From Streptosporangium carneum (GTDB taxonomy: Bacteria > Actinomycetota > Actinomycetes > Streptosporangiales > Streptosporangiaceae): DNA of 64,000 nt. Both the position numbers and the translations under genes were made by a program. Under the pieces are notes generated by a model, which saw only the letters and a program-made list of their open reading frames with translations, ran no database searches and was not told where the DNA came from. Of the stretch, positions 8,787 to 18,100 are shown piece after piece. The stretch is taken from positions 1 to 64,000 of the forward strand of contig NZ_BSEV01000002.1 in the NCBI RefSeq assembly GCF_027922005.1, written 5' to 3'. The number at the start of each line of letters is the position of its first letter. Position 1 is the first letter of the stretch.

Positions 8787-9056
8787 ATGACATCGACACC
8801 CGCTGCCGGCCCGGCCCCCGCCGCCGGATCGAGGTCGTTCTGGAGGCGGATCGCGGCGGCGCCGCCGCGACTGTGGGTCGCGCTGGCGCTGCTGGCGCTC
8901 GGCGTGAGCTTCGTCGCGCAGAACCGCGGCGCCGTCAGGATCCGCTGGCTGGTCCTCGACGTCACCTCGCCGCTGTGGGCGGCGCTGCTGGCGATGTTGC
9001 TGGTCGGCGTGCTCATCGGGCTGCTGGCCCGCCGCTGGCCGCCGAAGCGGAGGTGA
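8787..9056 (+). CDS. LapA family (DUF1049-like) small membrane protein
   Basis: 89 residues with two membrane segments. The sequence FVAQNRGAVRIRWL between them matches the lipopolysaccharide-assembly-protein-A-like domain (PF06305), which actinobacteria also have without LPS; the function there is unknown. ATG 8787 follows ACGGGGGTG. The last 44 bases overlap the 3' end of narK on the other strand. Confidence 0.78.
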   Translation: MTSTPAAGPAPAAGSRSFWRRIAAAPPRLWVALALLALGVSFVAQNRGAVRIRWLVLDVTSPLWAALLAMLLVGVLIGLLARRWPPKRR

Positions 9057-10212
9057 ACGCCTTCCAGGTGTAGAACAGCGCGGCCAGCGCCGTCAGGGAG
9101 AGCAAAGCGTAGCCGATCGTGTAGGCCTGGGTGGCGGAGTAGACGACACCCATGACCAGGGGCGGGAAATAGCCTCCCAGACCGCCCGCCGCGCCGACCA
9201 GGCCGGTGACCGTGCCCACCCTGGACGGCTCGACGAGCTTGGCGACCAGGGCGAAGACGCCTCCGGTGCCGAGGCCGAGGAAGAGGGCCATCAGCACGAA
9301 GCAGGTGCCCGCGAGGATCTCGGGCGGCGGGTTGAAGGCCAGGACGACCGCCATGATCGCGGTCCCGGCGAACGAGACCACCAGCACCCTGGCCGCGCCG
9401 ACCCGGTCGGAGAGCGTGCCGCCGACCGGCCTGGCGACGACCGCGGCGATCGAGAACCCGGCGTCGCGCAGGCCCGCGCCGGTCTGCGTGAAGCCGTAGA
9501 CGATCTGCAGCAGGGTGGGCAGGTAGGTGGAGAAGGCGACGAAGCCGCCGAAGGCGACGGCGTAGAGGAACGCGCACTGCCAGGTCGCCTTGATCCTCAT
9601 GGCGTCGCGCATCCGGGGCAGCGCGGACTCGGTCGCGGGCTTCCACCCGGGCGAGTTGCGGCTGAACAGCAGCATGACGACGCCCATCACGGCCAGCACG
9701 ACGGCCATCAGCACGTGGGTCTGCGCCCTGCCGAGGGACTCGACCAGGCGGGGGGTGAGGAACGCCGACAGGGCCGTGCCGCCCATGCCCATGCCGAAGA
9801 CGCCGGTGGCGAAGCCGCGCCGCGCGGGTTCGTACCAGGCGTTGACGAACGGCACGCCGACGGCGAAGGAGGTGCCGCCGACGCCGAGCAGGAAGCCCCA
9901 CAACAGCAGCCAGCCGTAGGAGTTCGACCAGCCGACCCCGAGCACCGGAACGATCGTGACGAAGCAGACGGCCGTGAACATGAGCCGTCCGCCGAGCCTG
10001 TCGGCGAGCACGCCGACCGGGATGCGGCCGAGCGAGCCGACCAGCACCGGGATCGCGATCAGCAGGGACGTCTGGGTCGGCGACAGGCCGAGTTGCCTGC
10101 TGTAGCTCCCGGCGAGCGGACCGATCAGGTTCCACGCCCAGAAGGTGATCGCGAAAGCGGCCGTGGCGAGCGCCAGGTTGGAGACCTGGCCTTTGCGAAG
10201 TTCATTCGACAT
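9013..10212 (-). CDS. narK: Nitrate/nitrite transporter of the major facilitator superfamily
   Basis: 399 residues with about twelve membrane segments. It has the MFS loop motif GVLADRLGGRLMF and two glycine-rich nitrate-signature stretches, GVGGTSFAVGVPFVNAWY and AAGGLGGYFPP. It imports nitrate and/or exports nitrite for the adjacent nitrate reductase. ATG 10212 follows GGGGGGTACGC. The divergent narG start is only 50 bases away, so both are probably controlled from one small region. Confidence 0.9.
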   Translation of the reverse strand: MSNELRKGQVSNLALATAAFAITFWAWNLIGPLAGSYSRQLGLSPTQTSLLIAIPVLVGSLGRIPVGVLADRLGGRLMFTAVCFVTIVPVLGVGWSNSYGWLLLWGFLLGVGGTSFAVGVPFVNAWYEPARRGFATGVFGMGMGGTALSAFLTPRLVESLGRAQTHVLMAVVLAVMGVVMLLFSRNSPGWKPATESALPRMRDAMRIKATWQCAFLYAVAFGGFVAFSTYLPTLLQIVYGFTQTGAGLRDAGFSIAAVVARPVGGTLSDRVGAARVLVVSFAGTAIMAVVLAFNPPPEILAGTCFVLMALFLGLGTGGVFALVAKLVEPSRVGTVTGLVGAAGGLGGYFPPLVMGVVYSATQAYTIGYALLSLTALAALFYTWKAFTSASAASGGPAAR

Positions 10213-10245
10213 GCGTACCCCCCGACACCACAAATGCTAACTATG

Positions 10246-10263
10246 TGTGATGAACTGCTCACA
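10246..10263. promoter_or_regulatory. Inverted repeat between narK and narG
   Basis: TGTGA (10246-10250) and TCACA (10259-10263) form an inverted repeat with an 8-base spacer, reaching the first base of the narG ATG. It resembles a Crp/Fnr-type half-site pair, but the normal spacer is six bases. A TAACTAT stretch at 10238-10244 is a possible -10 for narG. No Shine-Dalgarno precedes narG. Confidence 0.35.
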
Positions 10264-13200
10264 TGGGGTCCGAGGCGGAGGAGTTGCTCCTCAAGACCGG
10301 CCGGTTCTTCAGGAGGGTTCCGGAGAGCCGTGACCTGCACACGCTCCACCTGACCGGGGGCAGGGAAGGCGACTCCTTCTACCGGGACCGGTGGAGCCAC
10401 GACAAGGTGGTCCGCTCGACGCACGGCGTGAACTGCACCGGCTCGTGTTCCTGGAAGGTCTACGTCAAGGACGGGATCATCACCTGGGAGGCCCAGCAGA
10501 CCGACTACCCCAGCGTCGGCCCCGACCGCCCCGAGTACGAACCGCGCGGCTGCCCCAGGGGCGCCGCCTTCTCCTGGTACACCTACTCCCCCACCCGGGT
10601 CCGTCACCCCTACGCGCGCGGCGTGCTGGTCGAGATGTACCGGCAGGCCAGGGCCAGGGGCCTCGACCCGGTCGCCGCCTGGGCGGAGATCACCACCGAC
10701 CCCGAACGGCGGCGCGCGTACCAGAGCGCCAGGGGAAGGGGCGGCCTGGTCAGGGTCGGCTGGCCGGAGGCGGTCGAGATGATCGCCGCCGCGCACGTGC
10801 ACACCGTCAAGGCCTACGGCCCCGACCGGATCGCCGGGTTCTCCCCCATCCCCGCGATGTCGATGGTCTCCCACGCGGTCGGGTCCCGGTTCGTCTCGCT
10901 CATCGGCGGCACCATGCTGTCGTTCTACGACTGGTACGCCGACCTGCCGGTGGCCTCCCCGCAGGTCTTCGGCGACCAGACCGACGTGCCCGAGTCCGCC
11001 GACTGGTGGGACGCCGCCTACCTGATGCTGTGGGGCGCGAACGTCCCGGTCACCAGGACCCCGGACGCCCACTACATGGCCGAGGCCCGCTACCGGGGGC
11101 AGAAGGTCGTGGTCGTCTCCCCCGACTACAACGACGCGGCGAAGTTCGCCGACGAGTGGCTGGCGATCCGCCCCGGAACCGACGGCGCGCTGGCCATGGC
11201 CATGGGGCATGTGCTCCTCAAGGAGTTCTTCGTCGACCGCCGGGTGCCGTACTTCGCCGACTACGTCAGGCGCTTCACCGACCTGCCCTTCCTCGTACGG
11301 CTGCGCGAACGCGACGGCGTCCACGTCCCCGACAAGTTCCTCACCGCCGCCGACCTGGGCGACACCGGCGAGGGGGCGGAGTGGAAGACCGTCATGATGG
11401 GCGCGGACGGCGAGCCCTTCGTGCCGAACGGCTCGGTCGGCTTCCGCTGGACCGCCTCGGGCAAGGGCCGCTGGAACCTCAGGCTGGACAACGACCCCCT
11501 GCTGACCCTGTACGGCAGGCGCTCCTCGGCGGCGGTCGACCTGCCCCGCTTCGACGGCGGGGCGGGGAGCGTGCGCAGGGGCGTGCCGGTGCGCCGGGTC
11601 GGCGCGCTCGGCGAGCATCTGGTGACCACGGTCTTCGACCTGATGCTCGCCCAGTACGGCGTGGCCAGGGACGGACTGCCGGGGACGTGGCCGAGCGGCT
11701 ACGACGACCCGGCGGAGCCGTACACCCCCGCCTGGCAGGAGCCGATCACCTCCGTCCCCGCGGCCAGGGCGGCGCGGATCGCCAGGGAGGTCGCGGAGAC
11801 GGCGGAGCGGACGAAGGGCCGCTTCATGATCGTGCTGGGTGCCGGGACCACCCAGTGGTTCCACGGCGACACGATCTACCGGGCGTTCCTGTCGCTGCTG
11901 ATGCTCACCGGCTGCCAGGGCGTCAACGGCGGCGGCTGGGCGCACTACGTCGGCCAGGAGAAGTGCAGGCCGCTGGCGGGCTGGGCCCAGCTCGCGGGCG
12001 GGCTCGACTGGGCGCGGCCGCCCCGGCAGACGCCGGGCACGCCGTACTGGTACCTGCACACCGACCAGTGGCGCTACGACCGCTTCGACGCGAGCGAGCT
12101 CTGCTCCCCGCTGGGGCCCGGCGAGTTCGCGGGGCTGCGCACGGGCGACCTGGTGGCGCGGGCGGTGCGCAACGGCTGGATGCCGATGTCGCCCGCCTTC
12201 GACCGCAACCCGCTGGAACTGGGCGAGGCCGACGACCCGGTCGAGTTCACCCGGCGGGAGCTGCGGGAGGGCAGGCTGCGCTTCGCCGCCGACGACCCCG
12301 ACGACCCCCGCAACTGGCCGAGGGTGCTCACGCTGTGGCGCTCGAACCTGCTCGGCTCCTCGGCCAAGGGCAACGAGTACTTCCTGCACCACCTGCTCGG
12401 CGCCGACTCCAACCTGCCCGCCCCCGACCCCGAGGGGCCGCGCGGCAAGCTGGACCTGCTGCTCACGCTGGACTTCAGGATGACCTCCAGCACGCTGTTC
12501 TCCGACATCGTGCTGCCCGCCGCGACGTGGTACGAGAAGCACGACCTGTCGTCGACCGACATGCACCCGTTCGTGCACGCGTTCAACCCGGCGATCGACC
12601 CGCCATGGGAGACGAGGACCGACTTCTCCGCCTTCCACGCCATCGCGGAGGCCTTCTCCGCGCTGGCCGCCGAGCACCTGGGCAGGCGCAGGGACGTGGT
12701 GGTCGTGACCGCCCAGCACGACACCCCGGGAGAGACCGCGCAGCCGGGAGGCAGGGCTCCGGCGGGTCCCGTTGTGCCCGACCTGGCGGTGGTCGAACGC
12801 GACTACGCCGCGATCGCGGAGAAGATGGCCTCGCTCGGGCCGCTCGCCGAGGAGAAGGGGGTGCCGGCCAAGGGCGTGGTCTTCCATCCGGAGGCCGAGA
12901 TCACCTGGCTCGGGCAGAGCAACGGGTGGGGCGACGGGCGGGGCCGTACCGGGGTCTCGGGGGGAAGGCCGATGATGGACACCGACGCCAGGATGTGCGA
13001 GACGCTCCTGGCGCTGTCGGGCGTCAGCAACGGCCGCCTCTCCGCGCAGGGCTTCGCCCAGCTGTCGGAGCGGACCGGCGTCGACCTGTCCGGGCTGGCG
13101 CACCGCGACCACCGGATCGTCTTCTCCGACACCCAGGCGCGGCCCGTCGCGGTGGCCCCCAGCCCCGAGTGGTCGGGCAAGGAGGCCCGCGACCGGCGCT

Positions 13201-13829
13201 ACTCGCCGTTCACGGTCAACGTCGAGCACGGCAAGCCCTGGCACACGCTCACCGGGCGCATGCACTTCTTCCTCGACCACGACTGGATGCACGAGTACGG
13301 CGAGGCGCTGCCGGTCTACCGCCCCCCGCTGGACATCGCGGCGCTGTACGGCGTGGACGACCAGGTCAGGGACGGGCTCGTGGTCCGCTACCTCACCCCG
13401 CACTCCAAGTGGTCGATCCACTCGGAGTATCAGGACAACCTGCTCATGCTCACCCTCTCGCGGGGCGGTCCGACGATCTGGATGTCGGTCGAGGACGCCG
13501 CGCTGATCGGGGTCGCGGACAACGACTGGGTGGAGGCGGCCAACCGCAACGGCGTGGTCGTGGCCAGGGCGGTCGTGTCGCACCGGATGCCCGCGGGGAC
13601 GGTGTACATGTACCACGTGCAGGAGCGCGTGGTCGACGTGCCGCTGACGGAGCGGACGGGGCGCAGGGGCGGCATCCACAACTCGCTGACCCGGGTGCTG
13701 ATCAAGCCGACGCACATGATCGGCGCGTACGCGCAGCTGTCGTTCGCCTTCAACTACCTCGGCCCGACCGGCAACCAGCGCGACGAGATCACGGTCATCC
13801 GGCGGCGCTCGCAGGAGGTGCGGTACTGA
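10263..13829 (+). CDS. narG: Respiratory nitrate reductase alpha subunit
   Basis: 1188 residues, close to the mycobacterial NarG length. It is the molybdenum bis-MGD catalytic subunit that reduces nitrate to nitrite at the inner membrane face. The N-terminal FeS ligands are His54, Cys58, Cys62 (HGVNCTGSCSWK) and Cys97 (RGCPRG). Blocks such as DRWSHDKVVRSTHG, YDWYADLPVASPQ and FGDQTDVPESADWW are those of membrane-bound NarG. No Tat signal is seen, as expected. It begins the narGHJI operon; the start has no obvious ribosome-binding site. Confidence 0.97.
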   Translation: MGSEAEELLLKTGRFFRRVPESRDLHTLHLTGGREGDSFYRDRWSHDKVVRSTHGVNCTGSCSWKVYVKDGIITWEAQQTDYPSVGPDRPEYEPRGCPRGAAFSWYTYSPTRVRHPYARGVLVEMYRQARARGLDPVAAWAEITTDPERRRAYQSARGRGGLVRVGWPEAVEMIAAAHVHTVKAYGPDRIAGFSPIPAMSMVSHAVGSRFVSLIGGTMLSFYDWYADLPVASPQVFGDQTDVPESADWWDAAYLMLWGANVPVTRTPDAHYMAEARYRGQKVVVVSPDYNDAAKFADEWLAIRPGTDGALAMAMGHVLLKEFFVDRRVPYFADYVRRFTDLPFLVRLRERDGVHVPDKFLTAADLGDTGEGAEWKTVMMGADGEPFVPNGSVGFRWTASGKGRWNLRLDNDPLLTLYGRRSSAAVDLPRFDGGAGSVRRGVPVRRVGALGEHLVTTVFDLMLAQYGVARDGLPGTWPSGYDDPAEPYTPAWQEPITSVPAARAARIAREVAETAERTKGRFMIVLGAGTTQWFHGDTIYRAFLSLLMLTGCQGVNGGGWAHYVGQEKCRPLAGWAQLAGGLDWARPPRQTPGTPYWYLHTDQWRYDRFDASELCSPLGPGEFAGLRTGDLVARAVRNGWMPMSPAFDRNPLELGEADDPVEFTRRELREGRLRFAADDPDDPRNWPRVLTLWRSNLLGSSAKGNEYFLHHLLGADSNLPAPDPEGPRGKLDLLLTLDFRMTSSTLFSDIVLPAATWYEKHDLSSTDMHPFVHAFNPAIDPPWETRTDFSAFHAIAEAFSALAAEHLGRRRDVVVVTAQHDTPGETAQPGGRAPAGPVVPDLAVVERDYAAIAEKMASLGPLAEEKGVPAKGVVFHPEAEITWLGQSNGWGDGRGRTGVSGGRPMMDTDARMCETLLALSGVSNGRLSAQGFAQLSERTGVDLSGLAHRDHRIVFSDTQARPVAVAPSPEWSGKEARDRRYSPFTVNVEHGKPWHTLTGRMHFFLDHDWMHEYGEALPVYRPPLDIAALYGVDDQVRDGLVVRYLTPHSKWSIHSEYQDNLLMLTLSRGGPTIWMSVEDAALIGVADNDWVEAANRNGVVVARAVVSHRMPAGTVYMYHVQERVVDVPLTERTGRRGGIHNSLTRVLIKPTHMIGAYAQLSFAFNYLGPTGNQRDEITVIRRRSQEVRY

Positions 13830-13925
13830 TGCGCGAGCGAACCTCCCGCGCCTCCCGCGGTGAACGAAGTGGACGGTCGAGGAACGAGAGCGACCGCGGA
13901 GCGAACGAGGAGAGGTGAGCGAGCG

Positions 13926-15557
13926 ATGAGCAGGGTGATGGCCCAGATCGCCATGGTGATGAACCTCGACAAGTGCATCGGGTGCCACACCTGCTCGGTC
14001 ACCTGCAAGCAGACGTGGACCAACCGCAGCGGCGTCGAGTACGTCTGGTTCAACAACGTCGAGACGCGTCCCGGGCAGGGATACCCGCGCCGTTACGAGG
14101 ACCAGGAGAAGTGGCGGGGCGGCTGGGAGCTCGACCGGCACGGGCGGCTGACGCTCAAGTCCGGCGGGCGGCTGCGCAGGATGCTGAGCATCTTCGCCAA
14201 CCCGATCATGCCGTCCATCCAGGACTACTACGAGCCCTGGACCTACGACTACGAGAACCTGACCTCGGCCCCGCTGTCCGCCGACACCCCGGTGGCCCCG
14301 CCGCGCTCGCTGATCAGCGGCGAGCCGATGGCCGTGCGGTGGGGCGCCAACTGGGACGACGACCTCGGCGGCGGGCCCTCGCTGGCCTCGGCCGATCCGG
14401 TGGTCCAGCGGATCGGCGACAGCGTGCGGCTCGACTTCGAGCGGGCCTTCATGTTCTACCTGCCCCGCATCTGCGAGCACTGCCTCAACCCGGCGTGCGT
14501 GGCGGCGTGCCCCTCGGGGGCGCTGTACAAGCGCAGCGAGGACGGGATCGTGCTGGTCGACCAGGACAGGTGCAGGGGCTGGCGGATGTGCGTCACCGGC
14601 TGCCCGTACAAGAAGGTCTACTTCAACCACAGGACCGGCAAGGCCGAGAAGTGCACGTTCTGCTTCCCCCGGGTCGAGGTCGGGCTGCCGACGGTCTGCT
14701 CGGAGACGTGCGTCGGGCGGCTGCGCTACCTGGGGGTGATGCTCTACGACGCGGACCGGGTCGTGGAGGCGGCCTCCGTGCCCGGGGACGAGGATCTGTA
14801 CGAGGCGCAGCTGTCGCTGTTCCTCGACCCGCGCGACCCCGAGGTCGCGGCGGCGGCGACGCGCTCCGGCATCCCCGACGACTGGCTCGAGGCGGCCCGC
14901 AGGTCGCCCGTCCACGACCTGATCATGAAGTACCGCGTCGCGCTGCCGCTGCACCCGGAGTTCAGGACGCTGCCGATGGTCTGGTACGTGCCGCCGCTGT
15001 CCCCCGTGGTCGACGCGCTGGCGGGCGGCGGCCACGACGGCGAGGACGCGGGCAACCTGTTCGGCGCGATCGAGACGCTGCGCATCCCCGTCGAGTACCT
15101 GGCCGAGCTGTTCACCGCGGGGGACCCGGTCCCGGTGAAGGCCTCGCTGCGGCGGCTGGCGGCGATGCGCGCCCACATGCGCCGGATCAACCTCGGCGAG
15201 GAGCCCGACCCGTCGATCGGCACCCGCGCCGGGCTGACCGGCGAGGACGTCGAGGCCATGTACCGGCTGCTGGCCCTGGCCAGGTACGAGGAGCGGTACG
15301 TGATCCCGACGGCCTACGCCGCGGAGCCGGGGTCCGTCGAGGAGATCGGCTGCAGCCTCGACTACGAGGGCGGTCCCGGCATGACGGGACCGTTCGGCGA
15401 GGCCTCGGGGACTCCCGCGCCGGTCTCCGTGGAGAGCTTCCACTCGCTCAAGCAGCGCCAGACGAGCGACGAGGTCACCCACGAGCGCGTCAACCTCCTC
15501 AACTGGGACGGCAAGGGCGTCCCCGATGGGATGTTCCCGAAGAGGGACAGGCGATGA
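13926..15557 (+). CDS. narH: Respiratory nitrate reductase beta subunit
   Basis: 543 residues. It carries the electron-transfer FeS clusters between NarI and NarG. The first cysteine group is Cys17-Cys20-Cys23-Cys27 (KCIGCHTCSVTCK). Further on are CEHCLNPACVAACPSG, and CRGWRMC in which tryptophan replaces a cysteine, as in the 3Fe-4S site of NarH. ATG 13926 follows GAGGTGAGCG. A 96-base linker rich in GAGCGAAC-like words separates it from narG. Its stop overlaps narJ by four bases. Confidence 0.97.
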   Translation: MSRVMAQIAMVMNLDKCIGCHTCSVTCKQTWTNRSGVEYVWFNNVETRPGQGYPRRYEDQEKWRGGWELDRHGRLTLKSGGRLRRMLSIFANPIMPSIQDYYEPWTYDYENLTSAPLSADTPVAPPRSLISGEPMAVRWGANWDDDLGGGPSLASADPVVQRIGDSVRLDFERAFMFYLPRICEHCLNPACVAACPSGALYKRSEDGIVLVDQDRCRGWRMCVTGCPYKKVYFNHRTGKAEKCTFCFPRVEVGLPTVCSETCVGRLRYLGVMLYDADRVVEAASVPGDEDLYEAQLSLFLDPRDPEVAAAATRSGIPDDWLEAARRSPVHDLIMKYRVALPLHPEFRTLPMVWYVPPLSPVVDALAGGGHDGEDAGNLFGAIETLRIPVEYLAELFTAGDPVPVKASLRRLAAMRAHMRRINLGEEPDPSIGTRAGLTGEDVEAMYRLLALARYEERYVIPTAYAAEPGSVEEIGCSLDYEGGPGMTGPFGEASGTPAPVSVESFHSLKQRQTSDEVTHERVNLLNWDGKGVPDGMFPKRDRR

Positions 15558-16120
15558 GAAGACGTCTGGACGACCGCGTGGTGTGGCAGGCCGCGGCGCA
15601 CCTGCTCGCCTACCCCGACGAACACTTCTGGGAACGGCTGCCGCTGGTCCGCGCGGCCGCCGGGCCGTGCTTCGAGGCGTTCCTCGGCCACCTGTCGCGG
15701 GTCGGGCGGGGCGAGCTGGCCGCGCACTACGTGGAGACCTTCGACCTGCGGCGCAGGTGCTGCCTCTACCTGACCTACTACGCCGATGGGGACACCCGGC
15801 GGCGGGGCGCGTCGCTGGCCAGGCTGAAGGTCCGTTACCGCGCGTGCGGGTGGGAGCTGTGCGGGGACGAACTGCCCGACTACCTGCCGGTCATGCTGGA
15901 GTTCGCCGCCCTGGAGCCGGAAGGGGCCGCCGTCCTGCGGGACAACCGGGCGGGACTGGAGCTGCTACGGCTCGCGCTGCGTGAGTGCGGCTCGCCGTAC
16001 GGGTCCGTGGTCGAGGCCGTGTGCGCCACGCTCCCGCCCGTCGACCGGGCGGAACGGGCGCTGGTGGCCAGGCTGGCGGGGCAGGGGCCGCCGTCGGAGT
16101 CGGTGGGGGTGTACGGATGA
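15554..16120 (+). CDS. narJ: Nitrate reductase assembly chaperone
   Basis: 188 residues, the normal length of NarJ/NarW, a private chaperone that holds apo-NarGH until molybdenum cofactor is inserted. The motifs LLAYPDEHFWE, ETFDLRRRCCLYLTYY and DYLPVMLEFAAL are typical. Its ATG overlaps the narH stop (ATGA), and its own stop overlaps narI in the same way, so the three are translationally coupled. Confidence 0.93.
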   Translation: MRRRLDDRVVWQAAAHLLAYPDEHFWERLPLVRAAAGPCFEAFLGHLSRVGRGELAAHYVETFDLRRRCCLYLTYYADGDTRRRGASLARLKVRYRACGWELCGDELPDYLPVMLEFAALEPEGAAVLRDNRAGLELLRLALRECGSPYGSVVEAVCATLPPVDRAERALVARLAGQGPPSESVGVYG

Positions 16121-16842
16121 GCTGGAGCGAGACCGCCATGTGGGTGGTCACGCCGTACCTGACGCTGGTCCTGCTGGTCGGCGGGCTGATCTGGCGTCAC
16201 CGCTACGACAGGTTCGGCTGGACCACCCGTTCCTCCGAACTGTACGAGAGCAGGCTGTTGCGGATCGGCAGCCCGCTGTTCCACTTCGGGCTGCTGTTCG
16301 TGCTGCTCGGGCACCTGTTCGGGCTGGTGATCCCGGAGGGCTGGACCGACGCGGTCGGGATCGGCGAGCCGCTCTACCACGCGAGCGCGCTGATCGTCGG
16401 CGGCGTCGCGGGGGTGTGCACGCTGGGCGGGATCGCCCTGCTGATCTACCGTCGCCGCACCACGGGGCCCGTCTTCCTGGCCACCACGAGGAACGACAAG
16501 ATGATGTACGTCGTGCTGGTCGCCGCGATCGTCGCCGGGCTCGCGACCACGCTGCTCAGCGCCGCCTTCCAGGCCCATGACTACCGTCAGACGGTGTCGC
16601 CGTGGTTCCGCGGGGTCTTCGTCCTGCAGCCGGACGCCTCGGCCATGATCCGCGCGCCCTGGACCTACAAGCTGCACACGCTGGTCGGCATGGCGCTGAT
16701 CGCGCTGTTCCCCTTCACCCGTCTGGTCCACGCCTTCGCCGCCCCGGTCGGCTACGTGTTCCGCCCCTACATCGTCTACCGCAGCCGTGGCGCGGCCGGA
16801 CGGCAGGCCGTACGGGCTCCCCGTCCCGGGTGGGACCGGTGA
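16117..16842 (+). CDS. narI: Respiratory nitrate reductase gamma subunit
   Basis: 241 residues with five membrane segments. This is the cytochrome b subunit that oxidises menaquinol and passes electrons to NarH. Histidines in RIGSPLFHFGLLFVLLGHLFG and TYKLHTLVG are in the positions expected for the two haem b groups. The start overlaps narJ by four bases. It is the last gene of the operon and is followed by a strong hairpin. Confidence 0.95.
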   Translation: MSWSETAMWVVTPYLTLVLLVGGLIWRHRYDRFGWTTRSSELYESRLLRIGSPLFHFGLLFVLLGHLFGLVIPEGWTDAVGIGEPLYHASALIVGGVAGVCTLGGIALLIYRRRTTGPVFLATTRNDKMMYVVLVAAIVAGLATTLLSAAFQAHDYRQTVSPWFRGVFVLQPDASAMIRAPWTYKLHTLVGMALIALFPFTRLVHAFAAPVGYVFRPYIVYRSRGAAGRQAVRAPRPGWDR

Positions 16843-16849
16843 CTCCGCA

Positions 16850-16890
16850 GGAAGGCCCCCGACCGGCGCGACTGCGGCCGGGGGCCTTCC
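16850..16890. terminator. Hairpin between narI and the GH19 chitinase gene
   Basis: GGAAGGCCCCCG (16850-16861) pairs perfectly with CGGGGGCCTTCC (16879-16890). It lies between two convergent genes and could end transcription in both directions. Confidence 0.75.
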
Positions 16891-16936
16891 TCGGGCCTGC
16901 CCGGCGGCCTGGGGCCGCCGGGCGGTCTGAGAGGGA

Positions 16937-18055
16937 TCAGCAGCTCAGGTTGCCGCCGGGGGTCACTCCCAGGATCTGGGTGAACCTCTGGTAGTTGTTG
17001 ATCCGGCTCTGGACCTGGCCGGGGTTGCCGCCGTTGCACTCCAGGGAGCCGTTGATGCTGCGGATCGTCTCGCCGAAGCCCGCGCCGTTGACCATCGCGT
17101 TGTGCGGCGTCATCGTGCCGGGGCCGTTCTGGGTCATCCAGTACCAGATGCCGGTCTTCCAGGCCACCGCCGGGTCGGTCTGCACCAGGTTGGGGTTGCG
17201 GAGCAGGTCGATGCCCAGGGCGTCGCCCGCGGCCTTGTAGTTGTAGTTCCAGCTCAGCTGGATCGGGCCCCTGCCGTAGTAGGCGGCCTGTCCCGCCGGG
17301 CAGCCGTAGGGCTGGGTGGCGTCACAGTAGTGGGGGTAGTTCGAGGTGTTCTGCTCGACCACGTACACCAGGCCGCCGGTCTCGTGGCTGACGTTGGCCA
17401 GGAACGCCGCCGCCTCCTGCCTCCTGACGGTGTCGTTGCCGGTCCCGGCGAAGGCGGGGTAGGCGCTCAGCGCGTTGACCAGGCCGTTGTAGGTGTAGAA
17501 GGAGTTGCGGCTCGGGAACATCTGGTTGAACTGCGCCTCGCTGACCACGAAGCCGCCCGGGTTCGTCGACGTCGGGGTCGGAGTCGGCGACGAGGTCGGG
17601 GAGGGCGACGGGGTGGAGGAACGGCAGATGTACGGCGACCAGTACCACGTGCTGATGACGGGGTCGTAGCCCGGGTTGTCGTGGGTGGCCTGGTAGTACC
17701 GCCCGTTGGTGTACTTGACGATGTCACCGGTGACATACGTCTTGCCCGCCACCCAGTCGGGGTGGTCGCAGCTGGACGAGGTGGGCGTGGGAGAGGGGCT
17801 CGGCGTGCCGCCGCCGCCGCACACTCCCTGGTCGGCCCAGACCGCGGCGGTGCCCGGGGTCTCGTTCTGGGTCCACCACTTGGCCGACCAGTTGTGGCTG
17901 TTGTGGGAGGCGGTCGCACCGCCGGTGTAGACCTTCGAGGCGCTCCAGGGGGCCGCGCAGGCGGCGGCGGAGGCGGAGGTCGTCGGGAGGATGACCGCCA
18001 GCGCGCCCGTCACCGCGACCGCGGCGATGGACGCCATGATGCGTAGTCTCAACAC
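16937..18055 (-). CDS. Secreted GH19 chitinase with two chitin-binding modules
   Basis: 372 residues. A signal peptide (1-31) is followed by two CBM5/12-like modules: about 34-79 with WSASKVYTGG and WWTQNETPG, and 96-144 with WVAGKTYVTGD and YYQATHDNPG. They are separated by proline/serine/threonine linkers. The GH19 domain spans about 169-372, with general acid Glu225 in NVSHETGG and YYGRGPIQLSWNYNY. It cleaves chitin with inversion. GTG 18055 follows AAGGAG at good spacing. It is the last minus-strand gene of the chitinase island, and the four-hairpin array lies upstream. Confidence 0.95.
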   Translation of the reverse strand: MLRLRIMASIAAVAVTGALAVILPTTSASAAACAAPWSASKVYTGGATASHNSHNWSAKWWTQNETPGTAAVWADQGVCGGGGTPSPSPTPTSSSCDHPDWVAGKTYVTGDIVKYTNGRYYQATHDNPGYDPVISTWYWSPYICRSSTPSPSPTSSPTPTPTSTNPGGFVVSEAQFNQMFPSRNSFYTYNGLVNALSAYPAFAGTGNDTVRRQEAAAFLANVSHETGGLVYVVEQNTSNYPHYCDATQPYGCPAGQAAYYGRGPIQLSWNYNYKAAGDALGIDLLRNPNLVQTDPAVAWKTGIWYWMTQNGPGTMTPHNAMVNGAGFGETIRSINGSLECNGGNPGQVQSRINNYQRFTQILGVTPGGNLSC

Positions 18056-18100
18056 TTGGCAACTCCTTGGGGGGCGACGGCGGGGGAAACCGGCAAAGAC

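Noticed and set aside
13829-13918. 29-codon ORF overlapping the narG stop
   Set aside because: It is made almost entirely of a repeated GAGCGAAC-like word; more likely a linker repeat than a gene.
10125-15482. A 1785-codon open frame on the minus strand opposite narG and narH
   Set aside because: It is antisense to two unmistakable nitrate reductase genes; the product is a mass of Arg, Gly, Val and Pro, typical of the opposite strand of high-G+C codon usage.
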